A stretch of DNA of 16,929 bases, from NCBI GenBank assembly GCA_927911515.1, contig CAKMQH010000214.1, positions 1 to 16,929 of the forward strand. Reading direction: 5' to 3'. A model generated the notes under the pieces. That model was not told the DNA's origin. It worked only from the letters and a program-made list of their open reading frames with translations, and ran no database searches. This document shows positions 1 to 6,772 of this stretch, piece after piece. Positions within the stretch are counted from its first letter, which is position 1, and each line of letters opens with the position of its first letter. A program made the position numbers and the translations under genes. The DNA is from an uncultured Neisseria sp. (lineage in GTDB: Bacteria; Pseudomonadota; Gammaproteobacteria; Burkholderiales; Neisseriaceae).

Positions 1-372
1 CTGGCAACAGGCGCTGTTGAAAATACAAGAACACGGTTTAGACAGCCGCATTTGCTTGGTTGGAAACATTACCGGAGTGGCAGACAGGTTCGGGGCAGGT
101 TAAGAAATGGTTGATGATGGCCCGGTTTGGCTGTAAGCGCCCAAAAGGCGGACTGGGCTGTGAAATTGTTGGAACAAGCTTCGAAGCAGATGCAAGTGTT
201 GACAGTTAAAGAGTGGGACAAACATTTTACGTTTGAAGTGTATGCCCTTTGGTATCAACTATTAAGTGAAAACCTTGATAATAAAGATATTGAGGCAGTC
301 AGACAGCTCGAATTTTTACGGACAGAGTTGATGCAGGCAGATGTTGTCCGTGCATTAGAATTAATTTATTAA
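1..372 (+). pseudogene. tssA: TssA-like T6SS protein, C-terminal part, frameshifted
   Basis: C-terminal fragment of a TssA/VasJ-type protein, the factor that primes sheath assembly at the T6SS baseplate and caps the growing tail. The gene enters from the left edge. Coding continues through three frames: a stretch beginning WQQALLKIQEHGLD (from base 2), then WLETLPEWQTGSGQVKKW (bases 57-110), then LAVSAQKADWAVKLLEQA to the TAA at 370-372. The shifts fall near bases 48-53 and in the T run at 126-128; removing one T there gives a smooth MMARLAVSAQKADW. The tail (a helix with LLEQ, then VKEW, then an FEVYALWYQLL helix) matches the VasJ-type C-terminus, in which a helical repeat 'LPLLE...EW.P.LALEVWRLL' is usual. 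It lies 9 bases before tssF. A TTG-started 81-residue ORF at 127 is possible on paper but is better read as this gene's tail. Family assignment is moderately sure. Confidence 0.6.
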
Positions 373-381
373 GCATATATT

Positions 382-2148
382 ATGTCAGATCCCACATTAC
401 GCTATTATGAAGAAGAGATGCGGTATCTCAAAGAGGCGGGATTAGAGTTTTCAAAAGCCCACCCTGATCGTGCCGCAATGCTGAATTTAGACAGGGTAGG
501 TACGCGCGATCCTTATGTAGAAAGACTGTTTGAAGGCTTTGCTTTTTTGACAGGGAGAATCAGACAAAAATTAGATGATGACTTTCCGGAATTGACGGAG
601 GGGTTGGTCCATATGCTGTGGCCGCATTATCTGAGGATGATTCCTTCTCTGACTGTTTTGGAATTAATTCCGGACAATAAAAAGTTGCAAGGAGGACAGG
701 TCGTCAAAAAAGGATTGTCCGTTCAGTCCGAACCTATCAATATCAACGATAGATTGACCAGATGTTTGTATCGAACCACTGCTGATGTTGCGCTCCAGCC
801 TTTGAGCATATTGCATACATTGTTGGATTATGATGCGAATGGTCAAAGCGTCATCAAATTAACTTTTGGTATCCACCGACAAATACAGAAAGAAAATTTA
901 GATTTTTCCAAAATCAGAATTTATATTTCCGCCGATGAACCGATTGCCTTCGCATTGCGTCATGCTTTGTTGAATCAGACAGCGCGAATCAGCCTTCATC
1001 ATGCCGAATTGCCATCTGCCGGCAATATACAGTTTAAGGCAGTCGGATTTGCTGAAGATGAAAGATTGTGGGAGAAAGTCAATAACAGCTTTAGTGGCTA
1101 CCAACTATTGCTGGAATATTTTTGTTTCAAACAGAAGTTTTTCTTTATTGATTTAGTGGGCATCGATGCCGGAGCGTGGTCGGAACGGATTAATGAGTTT
1201 AGCGTGAATGTGGTTCTTTCCAAGCAATACCCTTCAGAGCTTCGATTCCCTCCTGACTGCTTGAAATTGAACTGCGTGCCTGCCATCAATCTGTTTGATA
1301 TGGAAGCAGAGCCTATCCGAGTGGATCATAAGGCGTTCGAATATCAGGTGAAGCCGCTGTTACATGAAGGTATGGCTGTTGAGGTTTATTCCGTCGAAGA
1401 GGTAGAGGCGGTTAATCATGAAACAGGTAAGCGTTATCCCTATATTCCTTTTTCCTCATTCCAGCATCGTGGCGGATTGATGAAATATGATGCGCCGGAA
1501 AGGTATTTCCATACCAAAGTCAAGCAAGGCGTGTCAGGAAGACATGAAACATTTATCATGCTTGGCGGATTGTTGTGGGATAGAAAAGATATATTGCCTA
1601 CTGAGACGCTTTCATTGAAGGTGGTCGGGACAAATGGCGCTTTGCCGCGTAAAAGTCTGAGGGAGACCCAGATTCAAGACGACGATATCGCCGAACCAAA
1701 TGTCAAAATGGTCAGAAACCTTACCACACCGACATTGTCTTGCTATCCGCCGACAGAGGATAGATTCCAATGGCGCATATTGTCCCATTTGTCACCCAAC
1801 TATTTATCACTATTGAATGTCGACAGTTTGAAAGGGGCATTGTCCATTTACGACTGGACTGAAGACGAGCTGAACAAGCGCAGACTGAATGGTATTGTTG
1901 ATGTCAAACATGAAACAGTACAGAGAATCGAGCGTGGCGCAGTCCACCGCGGAATTCATATTACCGTAACATTTGATTCGACCGCATTTAGCGGTGAGGC
2001 GGAAATTTATTTGTTCGGAGAATTATTGAACGAATTTTTTGCAATGTATGCTGATTTGAACCTGTTTACCCAGTTCAGCATTGTTTCTCTGCCATCCGGG
2101 AAAACATATACATGGAAAGACAGCAAAACAACTATCACACGGTTTTAG
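382..2148 (+). CDS. tssF: T6SS baseplate subunit TssF
   Basis: TssF (VasA/ImpG family), a cytoplasmic baseplate wedge protein that joins TssG and TssE and links the sheath-tube to the membrane complex through TssK. The 588-residue length is normal for the family. The N-terminus carries the family hallmark almost complete: YYEEEMRYLKEAGLEFSKAHP (about residues 8-28), then DPYVERLFEGFAFLTGRI, then a KLDDDFPELTEGL helix, then WPHYLRMIPS before residue 95. The reading frame is intact, unlike its neighbours. The ATG at 382 is only 9 bases after the tssA stop and has no good Shine-Dalgarno site, so translational coupling is likely. The gene is AT-rich compared with the right side of the window. Recognition is from the conserved N-terminal block and the gene order. 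Confidence 0.95.
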   Translation: MSDPTLRYYEEEMRYLKEAGLEFSKAHPDRAAMLNLDRVGTRDPYVERLFEGFAFLTGRIRQKLDDDFPELTEGLVHMLWPHYLRMIPSLTVLELIPDNKKLQGGQVVKKGLSVQSEPININDRLTRCLYRTTADVALQPLSILHTLLDYDANGQSVIKLTFGIHRQIQKENLDFSKIRIYISADEPIAFALRHALLNQTARISLHHAELPSAGNIQFKAVGFAEDERLWEKVNNSFSGYQLLLEYFCFKQKFFFIDLVGIDAGAWSERINEFSVNVVLSKQYPSELRFPPDCLKLNCVPAINLFDMEAEPIRVDHKAFEYQVKPLLHEGMAVEVYSVEEVEAVNHETGKRYPYIPFSSFQHRGGLMKYDAPERYFHTKVKQGVSGRHETFIMLGGLLWDRKDILPTETLSLKVVGTNGALPRKSLRETQIQDDDIAEPNVKMVRNLTTPTLSCYPPTEDRFQWRILSHLSPNYLSLLNVDSLKGALSIYDWTEDELNKRRLNGIVDVKHETVQRIERGAVHRGIHITVTFDSTAFSGEAEIYLFGELLNEFFAMYADLNLFTQFSIVSLPSGKTYTWKDSKTTITRF

Positions 2149-3220
2149 AAATGGCGCACAAAAGCGCTAAAGAAAATAACGGCAGGCAGACGCTTCCTTT
2201 ATGGGAGATTCCTAGAAATAAAGCGCAGCGTGAAAGCGGGTCGTCTGAAATCTTCCAAGAGAAATTGGGGGAGTTTATTGTACGCAATGCGGCAACGATG
2301 AATTTCTTCCAATTTTGCCGGGTTCTGGAAACCCTTGCCGAAGGAAATGAAGAAAAGGCTGTCGAGTCAACCGTAAGATTTAGAAGGGTAAAATCTTTAT
2401 CTTTCCCTTCGGGGGAAATCGCATCGGTTGAATATGACGCAGAAGCCGATTTGCCGACCGTCAGGACGACATTTTTAGGTTTATACGGCGTCGATGCAGT
2501 TTTGCCGGATTACTTCCTGAACGATATTGCGACGCATAAAGACGGCAGTGAAAGCCTAGCGGCATTTTTAGATATCTTTAACCACCGAATCACAACCCTG
2601 TTTTTCCAAGCATGGAAAAATACCGTTATCCGTTTCTGTTTCAACGGGAGGGGCAGGATGGCCTATCGCGTTCTCTCTTGCACCTAATCGGGCAAGGCAT
2701 GGTCAACGGAAAATTCATGCATCCTCTGCTGGATAGCAGGATTTTGGGGTTGTTCAGTATTTTTTACCAACGAACCCGAACCAAAGAAGGGATTGTCAGC
2801 ATCGTCAGATACCTTCTTCCCTTTGCCGACGTAAAAGTAAAAGAGTTCCAGCCGCAGTGGGTCATTTTGGAGAAGGACCGCAAACTGGGGAAAGCCGGTT
2901 TGCGGTTAGACGGGGGAAGCGCATCTTTGGGCGGACGGATAAAAGATTACAGTCATTTGGTGCGTATTGAAATTACGCCCGATACATTTGACAACGCTCA
3001 GCTTCTGTTGCCAAAGCAGCAATTGCACCAAAAATTGCTCGAATTATTAAAACTCTATTTGGGTCGTCGTTTTGATGCGAGTGTTTACCTGAATATTAAA
3101 AAACAATGGATACCCAAAAGCCGTTTGGAAAAAAAACAAATATTGGGGATTAATACCGGTTTAGGTGCGATGCACCAAGACAAACAAATAAAAATAGCGA
3201 ACTATACTTACTCAAACTAA
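2112..3220 (+). pseudogene. tssG: T6SS baseplate subunit TssG, single frameshift
   Basis: TssG (VasB/ImpH family), partner of TssF in the baseplate wedge. The N-terminal half is in one frame to the stop at 2685-2687; the C-terminal half (KYRYPFLFQREGQDGLSRSL onward) continues in another frame to the TAA at 3218-3220. The switch is in the A run at 2616-2620: one extra A would give FFQAWKKYRYPFLFQ, matching the family pattern 'LFYRAW.KYRP'. A short DNRILG-like segment (LDSRILG) and the internal LPFADVKVKEF stretch also fit TssG. Repaired length is about 369 residues from ATG 2112, or 356 from ATG 2151, which lies just after the tssF stop; neither start has a clear ribosome site. It overlaps the end of tssF if 2112 is used. 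The indel is probably a sequencing error, since both sides are undamaged. Confidence 0.88.
2238..2249 (+). repeat. Near-perfect uptake sequence inside tssG
   Basis: GGGTCGTCTGAA differs from AGGTCGTCTGAA only at the first base and encodes part of SGSSEIF. It is the only DUS-like site seen in the T6SS part of the window. Confidence 0.65.
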
Positions 3221-3240
3221 CTTCAAGAAAACGGAAAATC

Positions 3241-3780
3241 ATGAATAAAAAAACCAGAATTACGTCAGTCTGCTCATTAGCCCTTTTATGCGCCATGCTT
3301 TCAGGATGCGGGATTTGGCAAGGCATGAAAGATGGAACGGTTGAAGCAACGAAAAAGTGTTTTTTATACCAAACTCAAGATTTTGAAAATCGACCTGATC
3401 GCACGAAACGGTTTGAATCAAAACGAGCGCGGGCAGTCGCTGTCGACAGTCGTCCGAGTGTATCAGTTAAAAGACAAGCAAAATTATGAAGTTGCCTCAT
3501 ATCGCGATTTGCTCAATCAAGACAAAACCATCTTGAGCAACGATCTGGCAGAAGGTTACAAGCAATATACCATCCGGCCGGGGAAACCATCAGCTTTGAT
3601 GAAACGCTGAATAAAGACACCAAATATGTCGGCGTCGTCGCTTTCTATAACAAAGTAGGGGAAGAGCAGACTTGGAAAATGTTGATTACCAAAAAGCAGC
3701 TGACCAATAAAAAACCGGTCGTTATCGAATTGGTGGATAACAAAGTCCTGCTTCAAGAGACGGTCAAGAAAGTCAAATAA
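3241..3780 (+). pseudogene. tssJ: T6SS outer-membrane lipoprotein TssJ, two compensating frameshifts
   Basis: TssJ (VasD/Lip family) is the outer-membrane lipoprotein that, with TssM and TssL, forms the trans-envelope complex. The ORF opens with a lipoprotein signal: MNKKT, a hydrophobic stretch, then the lipobox LSGC with Cys23. Frame 1 runs to KDGTVEATK, then continues one base over as SVFYTKLKILKIDLIARNGL and DLLNQDKTILSNDLAEGYKQ, and returns to frame 1 as TISFDETLNKDTKYVGVVAF to the TAA at 3778-3780. The 'NLN/ARNGLNQNERGQS..VVRVYQL' and 'KYVGVVAFYN' patterns are typical of TssJ. The first shift is an extra A in the A run 3352-3356, the second a missing G in the G run 3580-3583; net change zero, giving 179 residues after repair. 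The stop overlaps the tssE start (TAATG). Confidence 0.88.
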
Positions 3781-4194
3781 TGGATGCCGCACTCTATGAG
3801 AAACTGACCGGATTTTATTCCGACGGTTTGCCGATAGATGACCTGCCGGGCAGCTTCCAGTTGGTTCGCAGTGTTTTGGACAATATCCAACGCATTCTTA
3901 ACAGCAGGAGCGGTTCCTTGAAACATCTGCCGGATTATGGGATTCCCGATCTCAGCATGGTTTATAAAAAACCTGCCGTCCAGCGCGCATGACTTGCGGT
4001 ATTTTATGAGGAAAACCTTGTTGAAATACGAGCCGAGATTAAGGAACTTGGATATCCACCTCACTGAATCCAAAGACAATATCATGGTCTTGTGTTATCA
4101 GCTGGAATGCGAAATAGAAAACGTGGGTGCGGTAGTGATAGACACTTATTTTATGCCTGAGGGGACGGTTTCCGTTAAACGCAGCCGGACATAA
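3780..4194 (+). pseudogene. tssE: T6SS baseplate subunit TssE (gp25-like), single frameshift
   Basis: TssE is the gp25-like baseplate protein that nucleates sheath polymerisation. It starts at the ATG that shares one base with the tssJ stop (TAATG), a sign of coupled translation. The first frame gives a LVRSVLDNIQRILNSRSG helix and the conserved DYGIPDLS block (residues 52-59; family pattern LNYGLPDL), then stops early at 3990-3992. The second frame carries the rest: NLPSSAHDLRYFMRKTLLKY, then EPRLRNLDIHLTESKD (family pattern FEPRL.DV.V.L), to the TAA at 4192-4194. The switch lies in the A run 3966-3971; removing one A gives MVYKNLPSSAHDL and a protein of 137 residues, the usual size. Both halves look fully conserved, so sequencing error is more likely than decay. 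Confidence 0.88.
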
Positions 4195-4241
4195 GCTTTC
4201 TTTGGTGTGAATAGATTACTTTGAAAATTAAGAAATAAAAT

Positions 4242-5552
4242 ATGGTTAAACACATTTTCCTTACTTGCGGCGTGTTGCTTTCAGCAACCGCTCAAACCGC
4301 CTTTGCCAAAGAGCTGGAAGGCATGTTGGTCACTCAAAACAATTATGTCCGGATTCGAAGTTGTGATTTGAAAAACAATTACACTTTGCTTCCCGGTAGC
4401 GGAAACGGCTATGAAGCCGCAGCGGAAATCATCAGCGTCAGAAAAAATACGCCTGAAAATACACCAATCTATGTCGGATTAAGAGGCAATCTGGAAAACA
4501 CCAATTTTTTGATTTCAGGCATTGATTTCATCAAAATGGGCGAGAGCTGCCATGTGCCGCATACCGAAACTCCGCCTGCCGAAGTCGTTATTCGAGAGTA
4601 TCCGCTTACTCAGCAGAAATCAGGTTCGACAGGAGGGAAGCCTGAGTCTAAGCAAGACAATGCGAAATTAAAAGCTACGGAGTCCCAACAAGCTAAGGCA
4701 GAACAGGATAAACCGGAAGAAACGGCAGGCAAGTCAGAAGAGCCGATTCCTTATCCTGAAGTTACACAGACTAACCAATCGGAAGACGGTAAAAAGTCTG
4801 AAGGCAAGTCAAATTCAGACGACCTTGTTAAAGAAAGTGTGAAAACGGAGGATGCCAAACAGACAGATACCGAGAAATCTGATCGCACAACTGCTGGCTC
4901 GGCGACACCGGAAGTATCAAATACAACTGCGCCAACCGAGAAAAAAACCGTAGAAAACAAGGAAATTGATACGTCGGCTAAAGCAGAAACGTCCGAAACG
5001 GTAGAAGCGCCAGCCAAAGCAGAAGCATCTGAAACGGTAGAAGCACCAATCCGATTTGAATCACTTGAAAAGGTAGAAACGCTGCCAACCAAGACAGAAA
5101 TTTCTGCAACCGAAGAAACACCAGCCCAAACGGAGGCGCCTGCAACAGTAGAAACACGGGTAACAACAGAAACTACGCCAACTACGCAAGCTCCGGTAGC
5201 GGAAGAAGCTTCGACAAAAACAGTTGATGTAGAGGAGCATCCGTCCGTATCTGAGCCTGTGGCTCCTGTGGTTTTGCCGGCAGAAAGTCAGCCGGTAGAA
5301 GCCGCTACCGTATCCGAATTGAAGCCTGAAACCGGTAAGCAAGAGTCTCCATCGGTAGAGCATGAGCCTTTGGCGCCGCAAGTAGATATCCAACGCGAAG
5401 AAACTCATTCTGCACACAACACGCTGCCGGCAACGCCAATGACTACCGAAACATCTGCGTCACAGACAGAGCCTCCTGTTGTGAATGAAGAAACGTCAGT
5501 GCAGCCGGTTTATGTCAATAAGGTCATCGTGCATGATGATGACGCCTTTTAA
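4242..5552 (+). CDS. Unrecognised secreted protein with Thr/Glu/Pro-rich repeat tail, end of T6SS operon
   Basis: I do not recognise this 436-residue protein by name. It begins with a type I signal peptide (MVKHIFLTCGVLLSATAQTAFA, cleavage likely after AFA, residue 22). Residues about 23-106 form a compact domain with two cysteines (C41 and C103) that could make a disulfide; its pattern (G-M-L ... Y-x-R-I-x-S-C ... I-Y-V-G-L-R-G ... ESC) recalls the small periplasmic NlpE/COG3015-like domain, an inference only. From about residue 110 the chain is low-complexity, rich in Glu, Thr, Ala, Pro, Lys and Ser, with degenerate 12-residue repeats at 246-318. It ends in HDDDAF. It lies 47 bases after tssE on the same strand and before a terminator, so it may be the last gene of the T6SS operon. 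It may be a periplasmic or surface accessory protein with a flexible spacer; the function is unknown. Confidence 0.8.
   Translation: MVKHIFLTCGVLLSATAQTAFAKELEGMLVTQNNYVRIRSCDLKNNYTLLPGSGNGYEAAAEIISVRKNTPENTPIYVGLRGNLENTNFLISGIDFIKMGESCHVPHTETPPAEVVIREYPLTQQKSGSTGGKPESKQDNAKLKATESQQAKAEQDKPEETAGKSEEPIPYPEVTQTNQSEDGKKSEGKSNSDDLVKESVKTEDAKQTDTEKSDRTTAGSATPEVSNTTAPTEKKTVENKEIDTSAKAETSETVEAPAKAEASETVEAPIRFESLEKVETLPTKTEISATEETPAQTEAPATVETRVTTETTPTTQAPVAEEASTKTVDVEEHPSVSEPVAPVVLPAESQPVEAATVSELKPETGKQESPSVEHEPLAPQVDIQREETHSAHNTLPATPMTTETSASQTEPPVVNEETSVQPVYVNKVIVHDDDAF
4977..5195 (+). repeat. Degenerate 36-bp coding repeats (12-residue units)
   Basis: Six tandem units inside the tail of the secreted protein. 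Units one and two are almost identical (AKAETSETVEAP and AKAEASETVEAP, bases 4977-5012 and 5013-5048). The third has one extra codon (IRFESLEKVETLP, 5049-5087). The next three have drifted (TKTEISATEETP, AQTEAPATVETR, VTTETTPTTQAP). The constant features are an acidic residue near position 4, a Val/Thr-Glu pair near the end and a final Pro. The first two copies could recombine or slip to change length. Confidence 0.75.
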
Positions 5553-5607
5553 TAAAAGGCAGGTAAGCTCAACAAAATAGCGGAGTCGGTTTGCTGCTTA
5601 TCCATAG

Positions 5608-5640
5608 AAAAGGTCTCTGAATTTTTTCAGACGACCTTTT
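5608..5640 (+). terminator. DUS-based terminator after the T6SS-linked gene
   Basis: Inverted repeat of AAAGGTC-TCTGAA with TTCAGACGACCTTTT, followed by T residues. The right arm (5626-5637) is a perfect uptake sequence; the left arm lacks one G (AGGTCTCTGAA), so the stem has a one-base bulge. It lies 55 bases after the secreted-protein stop and probably ends the operon transcript. Confidence 0.7.
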
Positions 5641-5642
5641 CT

Positions 5643-5771
5643 TATGAATGGATTTTAGCGATACAACATTTTTTGCTCACTCTTGCTCAAAGAGACAAAT
5701 TTCCTCAGGCTTGGGAAGCAAGAAATAAATCGGTTTTATATGAACCTCGTTACCTTTTTAATTTTGAATAA
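5643..5771 (+). pseudogene. Possible gene remnant (about 42 codons, no start)
   Basis: Directly after the DUS terminator one frame reads YEWILAIQHFLLTLAQ, then RDKFPQAWEARNKSVLYEPR and YLFNFE, to the TAA at 5769-5771. The composition is that of a real soluble protein (mixed charged, aromatic and aliphatic residues, no low complexity), yet there is no ATG, GTG or TTG with a ribosome site in front, and the frame runs back into the terminator stem. It may be the 3' end of a lost gene whose body was removed by recombination, possibly at the uptake sequence. I cannot name the family. Chance open frames of 40 codons are common, so this stays tentative. Confidence 0.3.
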
Positions 5772-5900
5772 TCTGCCCCAGCTGATGAGAAAGAGGGGAT
5801 AGCGCGGCTGACTCGGGCATATTGGTTTTGCGGGTTATGCGGATTTTTTACTTTCAAATGCCGCTATTTGTCAGCGTGTTATTTTGTGTTCGTTCTTTGT
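5772..5900. other. Intergenic stretch, nothing recognised
   Basis: Together with the terminator and possible remnant before it, this makes a gap of about 390 bases between the T6SS-linked gene and the CopD-like gene. No convincing ORF, promoter or RNA structure was seen on either strand. Confidence 0.5.
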
Positions 5901-5939
5901 TTTTCAGACGAACTATGATGGTAAGAGGTCGTCTGAAAA
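5901..5939 (-). terminator. DUS-containing terminator of the CopD-like gene
   Basis: TTTTCAGACGA (5901-5911) pairs with TCGTCTGAAAA (5929-5939) around a 17-base loop. The right arm holds a perfect uptake sequence (5926-5937), while the left arm is partial (TTCAGACGAAC). It lies just past the stop of the minus-strand membrane protein. Confidence 0.65.
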
Positions 5940-5943
5940 CAGC

Positions 5944-6393
5944 TTACCAAGACAGATAGAACATGGCTTTGGCAAAAAATACGATGAACAGCATATGAGA
6001 AAACACGACGGCGTGGATGTATTTGGACCAGCCGACGGTCAGGGTGCGCCGTGCCATTTTGACGACGGCGATGGCGAAATGGACGAGGACGCTGACTGCC
6101 AACAGGATTTTGAGGGTGAGGAGCGTACCGAATGAGGTGGCGAAGGGTTGGCTCAAAAAGGGCAGGTATCGGTTGAATACCATGACGATGCCGCTGATGA
6201 AAAGCGTAATGACGACGGGCGGCATAACGCGGACGGCGCGGTAGGACATGGCGCGTTCGACTTCGCGGCGCGATTCGCGCGAGACGCGGCCGGTGTGCAT
6301 GACGGACAAAACCAGCATTTCGAAAAATACGCCGCCGACAAAGGCGATGGCGCAATAGAGGTGGATGATGTGGGCGATGGCGTAGAGACTCAT
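5944..6393 (-). CDS. CopD-family-like integral membrane protein
   Basis: A 149-residue polytopic inner-membrane protein with about four hydrophobic helices: near residues 3-29 (IAHIIHLYCAIAFVGGVFF), 55-76 (VRVMPPVVITLFISGIVMVF), 90-113 (LLTLKILLAVSVLVHFAIAV) and 125-147 (YIHAVVFSHMLFIVFFAKAM). Histidines in the first and last helices (H8, H11, then H126 and H132) and the overall layout resemble the CopD/DUF2269-like family, whose larger members are linked to copper. A basic loop (RVSRESRREVERAM) follows the first helix. The ATG at 6393 begins a monocistronic gene, with the terminator directly after its stop. A role in copper handling is family inference only; it could equally be a generic membrane protein of unknown substrate. 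Confidence 0.72.
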   Translation of the reverse strand: MSLYAIAHIIHLYCAIAFVGGVFFEMLVLSVMHTGRVSRESRREVERAMSYRAVRVMPPVVITLFISGIVMVFNRYLPFLSQPFATSFGTLLTLKILLAVSVLVHFAIAVVKMARRTLTVGWSKYIHAVVFSHMLFIVFFAKAMFYLSW

Positions 6394-6447
6394 GACCGTG
6401 TTCCGAAGTGGATATTCAGGCGAAATTGTATCATCAGTCGGGCGGTT

Positions 6448-6459
6448 TCAGACGACCTT
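6448..6459 (-). repeat. DNA uptake sequence (single copy)
   Basis: Perfect TTCAGACGACCT (reverse complement of AGGTCGTCTGAA), about 55 bases upstream of the CopD-like gene. No partner arm nearby, so it serves as an uptake signal and not as a terminator. Confidence 0.85.
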
Positions 6460-6563
6460 TTCCTTATTGTCGGCTCAATAGCTGGTATCGCTCAGGATGT
6501 GCAAAGAAGCCATTTTGTTTATTAGGGCAGTTCGATAGGTAAGGGGCAAAATAGTTTTCAAAT

Positions 6564-6670
6564 TATAGTGGATTAACTTTAAACCAGTACGGCGTTGCCT
6601 CGCCTTGCCGTACTATCTGTACTGTCTGCGGCTTCGTCGCCTTGTCCTGATTTAAATTTTAATCACTATA
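6564..6670. mobile_element. Correia element (CREE), short 107-bp form
   Basis: A miniature inverted-repeat element of Neisseria. It starts with TATAGTGGATTAACTTTAAA and ends with TTTTAATCACTATA, so both tips read TATAGTG outward, flanked by the TA target. The body has the typical CCAGTACGGCGTTGCC and GTCTGCGGCTTCGTCGCC blocks. The middle segment of the full-length (about 155 bp) form, which includes its IHF site, is absent, giving the internally deleted class. The right tip reads TATAGTGATTAAAA outward: one G is missing and one A extra relative to the usual tip. Transcribed copies fold into a hairpin that RNase III can cut. It sits about 100 bases upstream of the TraB/GumN-type gene and may affect its expression. 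Confidence 0.9.
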
Positions 6671-6710
6671 GGTAATGAAATCAGGTATTTTTTTTAACAT
6701 ATCGGTCTAT

Positions 6711-6739
6711 TTTAAAGTTAACCCCCTATACACTATACT
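6711..6739 (+). promoter_or_regulatory. Putative promoter of the TraB/GumN-like gene
   Basis: TTTAAA (6711-6716), a 17-base spacer and TATACT (6734-6739) form a sigma-70-like site 33 bases before the start codon, just downstream of the Correia element. The -10 is good, the -35 weak. The ribosome site GAGGAAA precedes the ATG at 6773. Confidence 0.45.
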
Positions 6740-6772
6740 GTTGCCACATTTCATGATGATGAAGAGGAAAAG

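Noticed and set aside
127..372. An 81-codon ORF starting with TTG as a separate small gene
   Set aside because: The sequence before it in another frame joins smoothly to it (MMAR then LAVSAQKADW) if one T is removed, and the tail matches a TssA C-terminus.
2612..3992. Programmed ribosomal frameshifting in tssG, tssJ and tssE
   Set aside because: The slippery-looking A runs are present, but shifts go in different directions, no stimulatory structure is evident, and similar breaks occur in pntA and the receptor gene.
4977..5195. CRISPR-like or satellite repeat
   Set aside because: The units are contiguous, degenerate and in one coding frame, with no spacers.
5061..5417. Leu/Arg-rich open frames opposite the repeat tail of the secreted protein
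   Set aside because: They are the complement of Glu/Thr/Pro-rich codons, with low complexity and no start signal.
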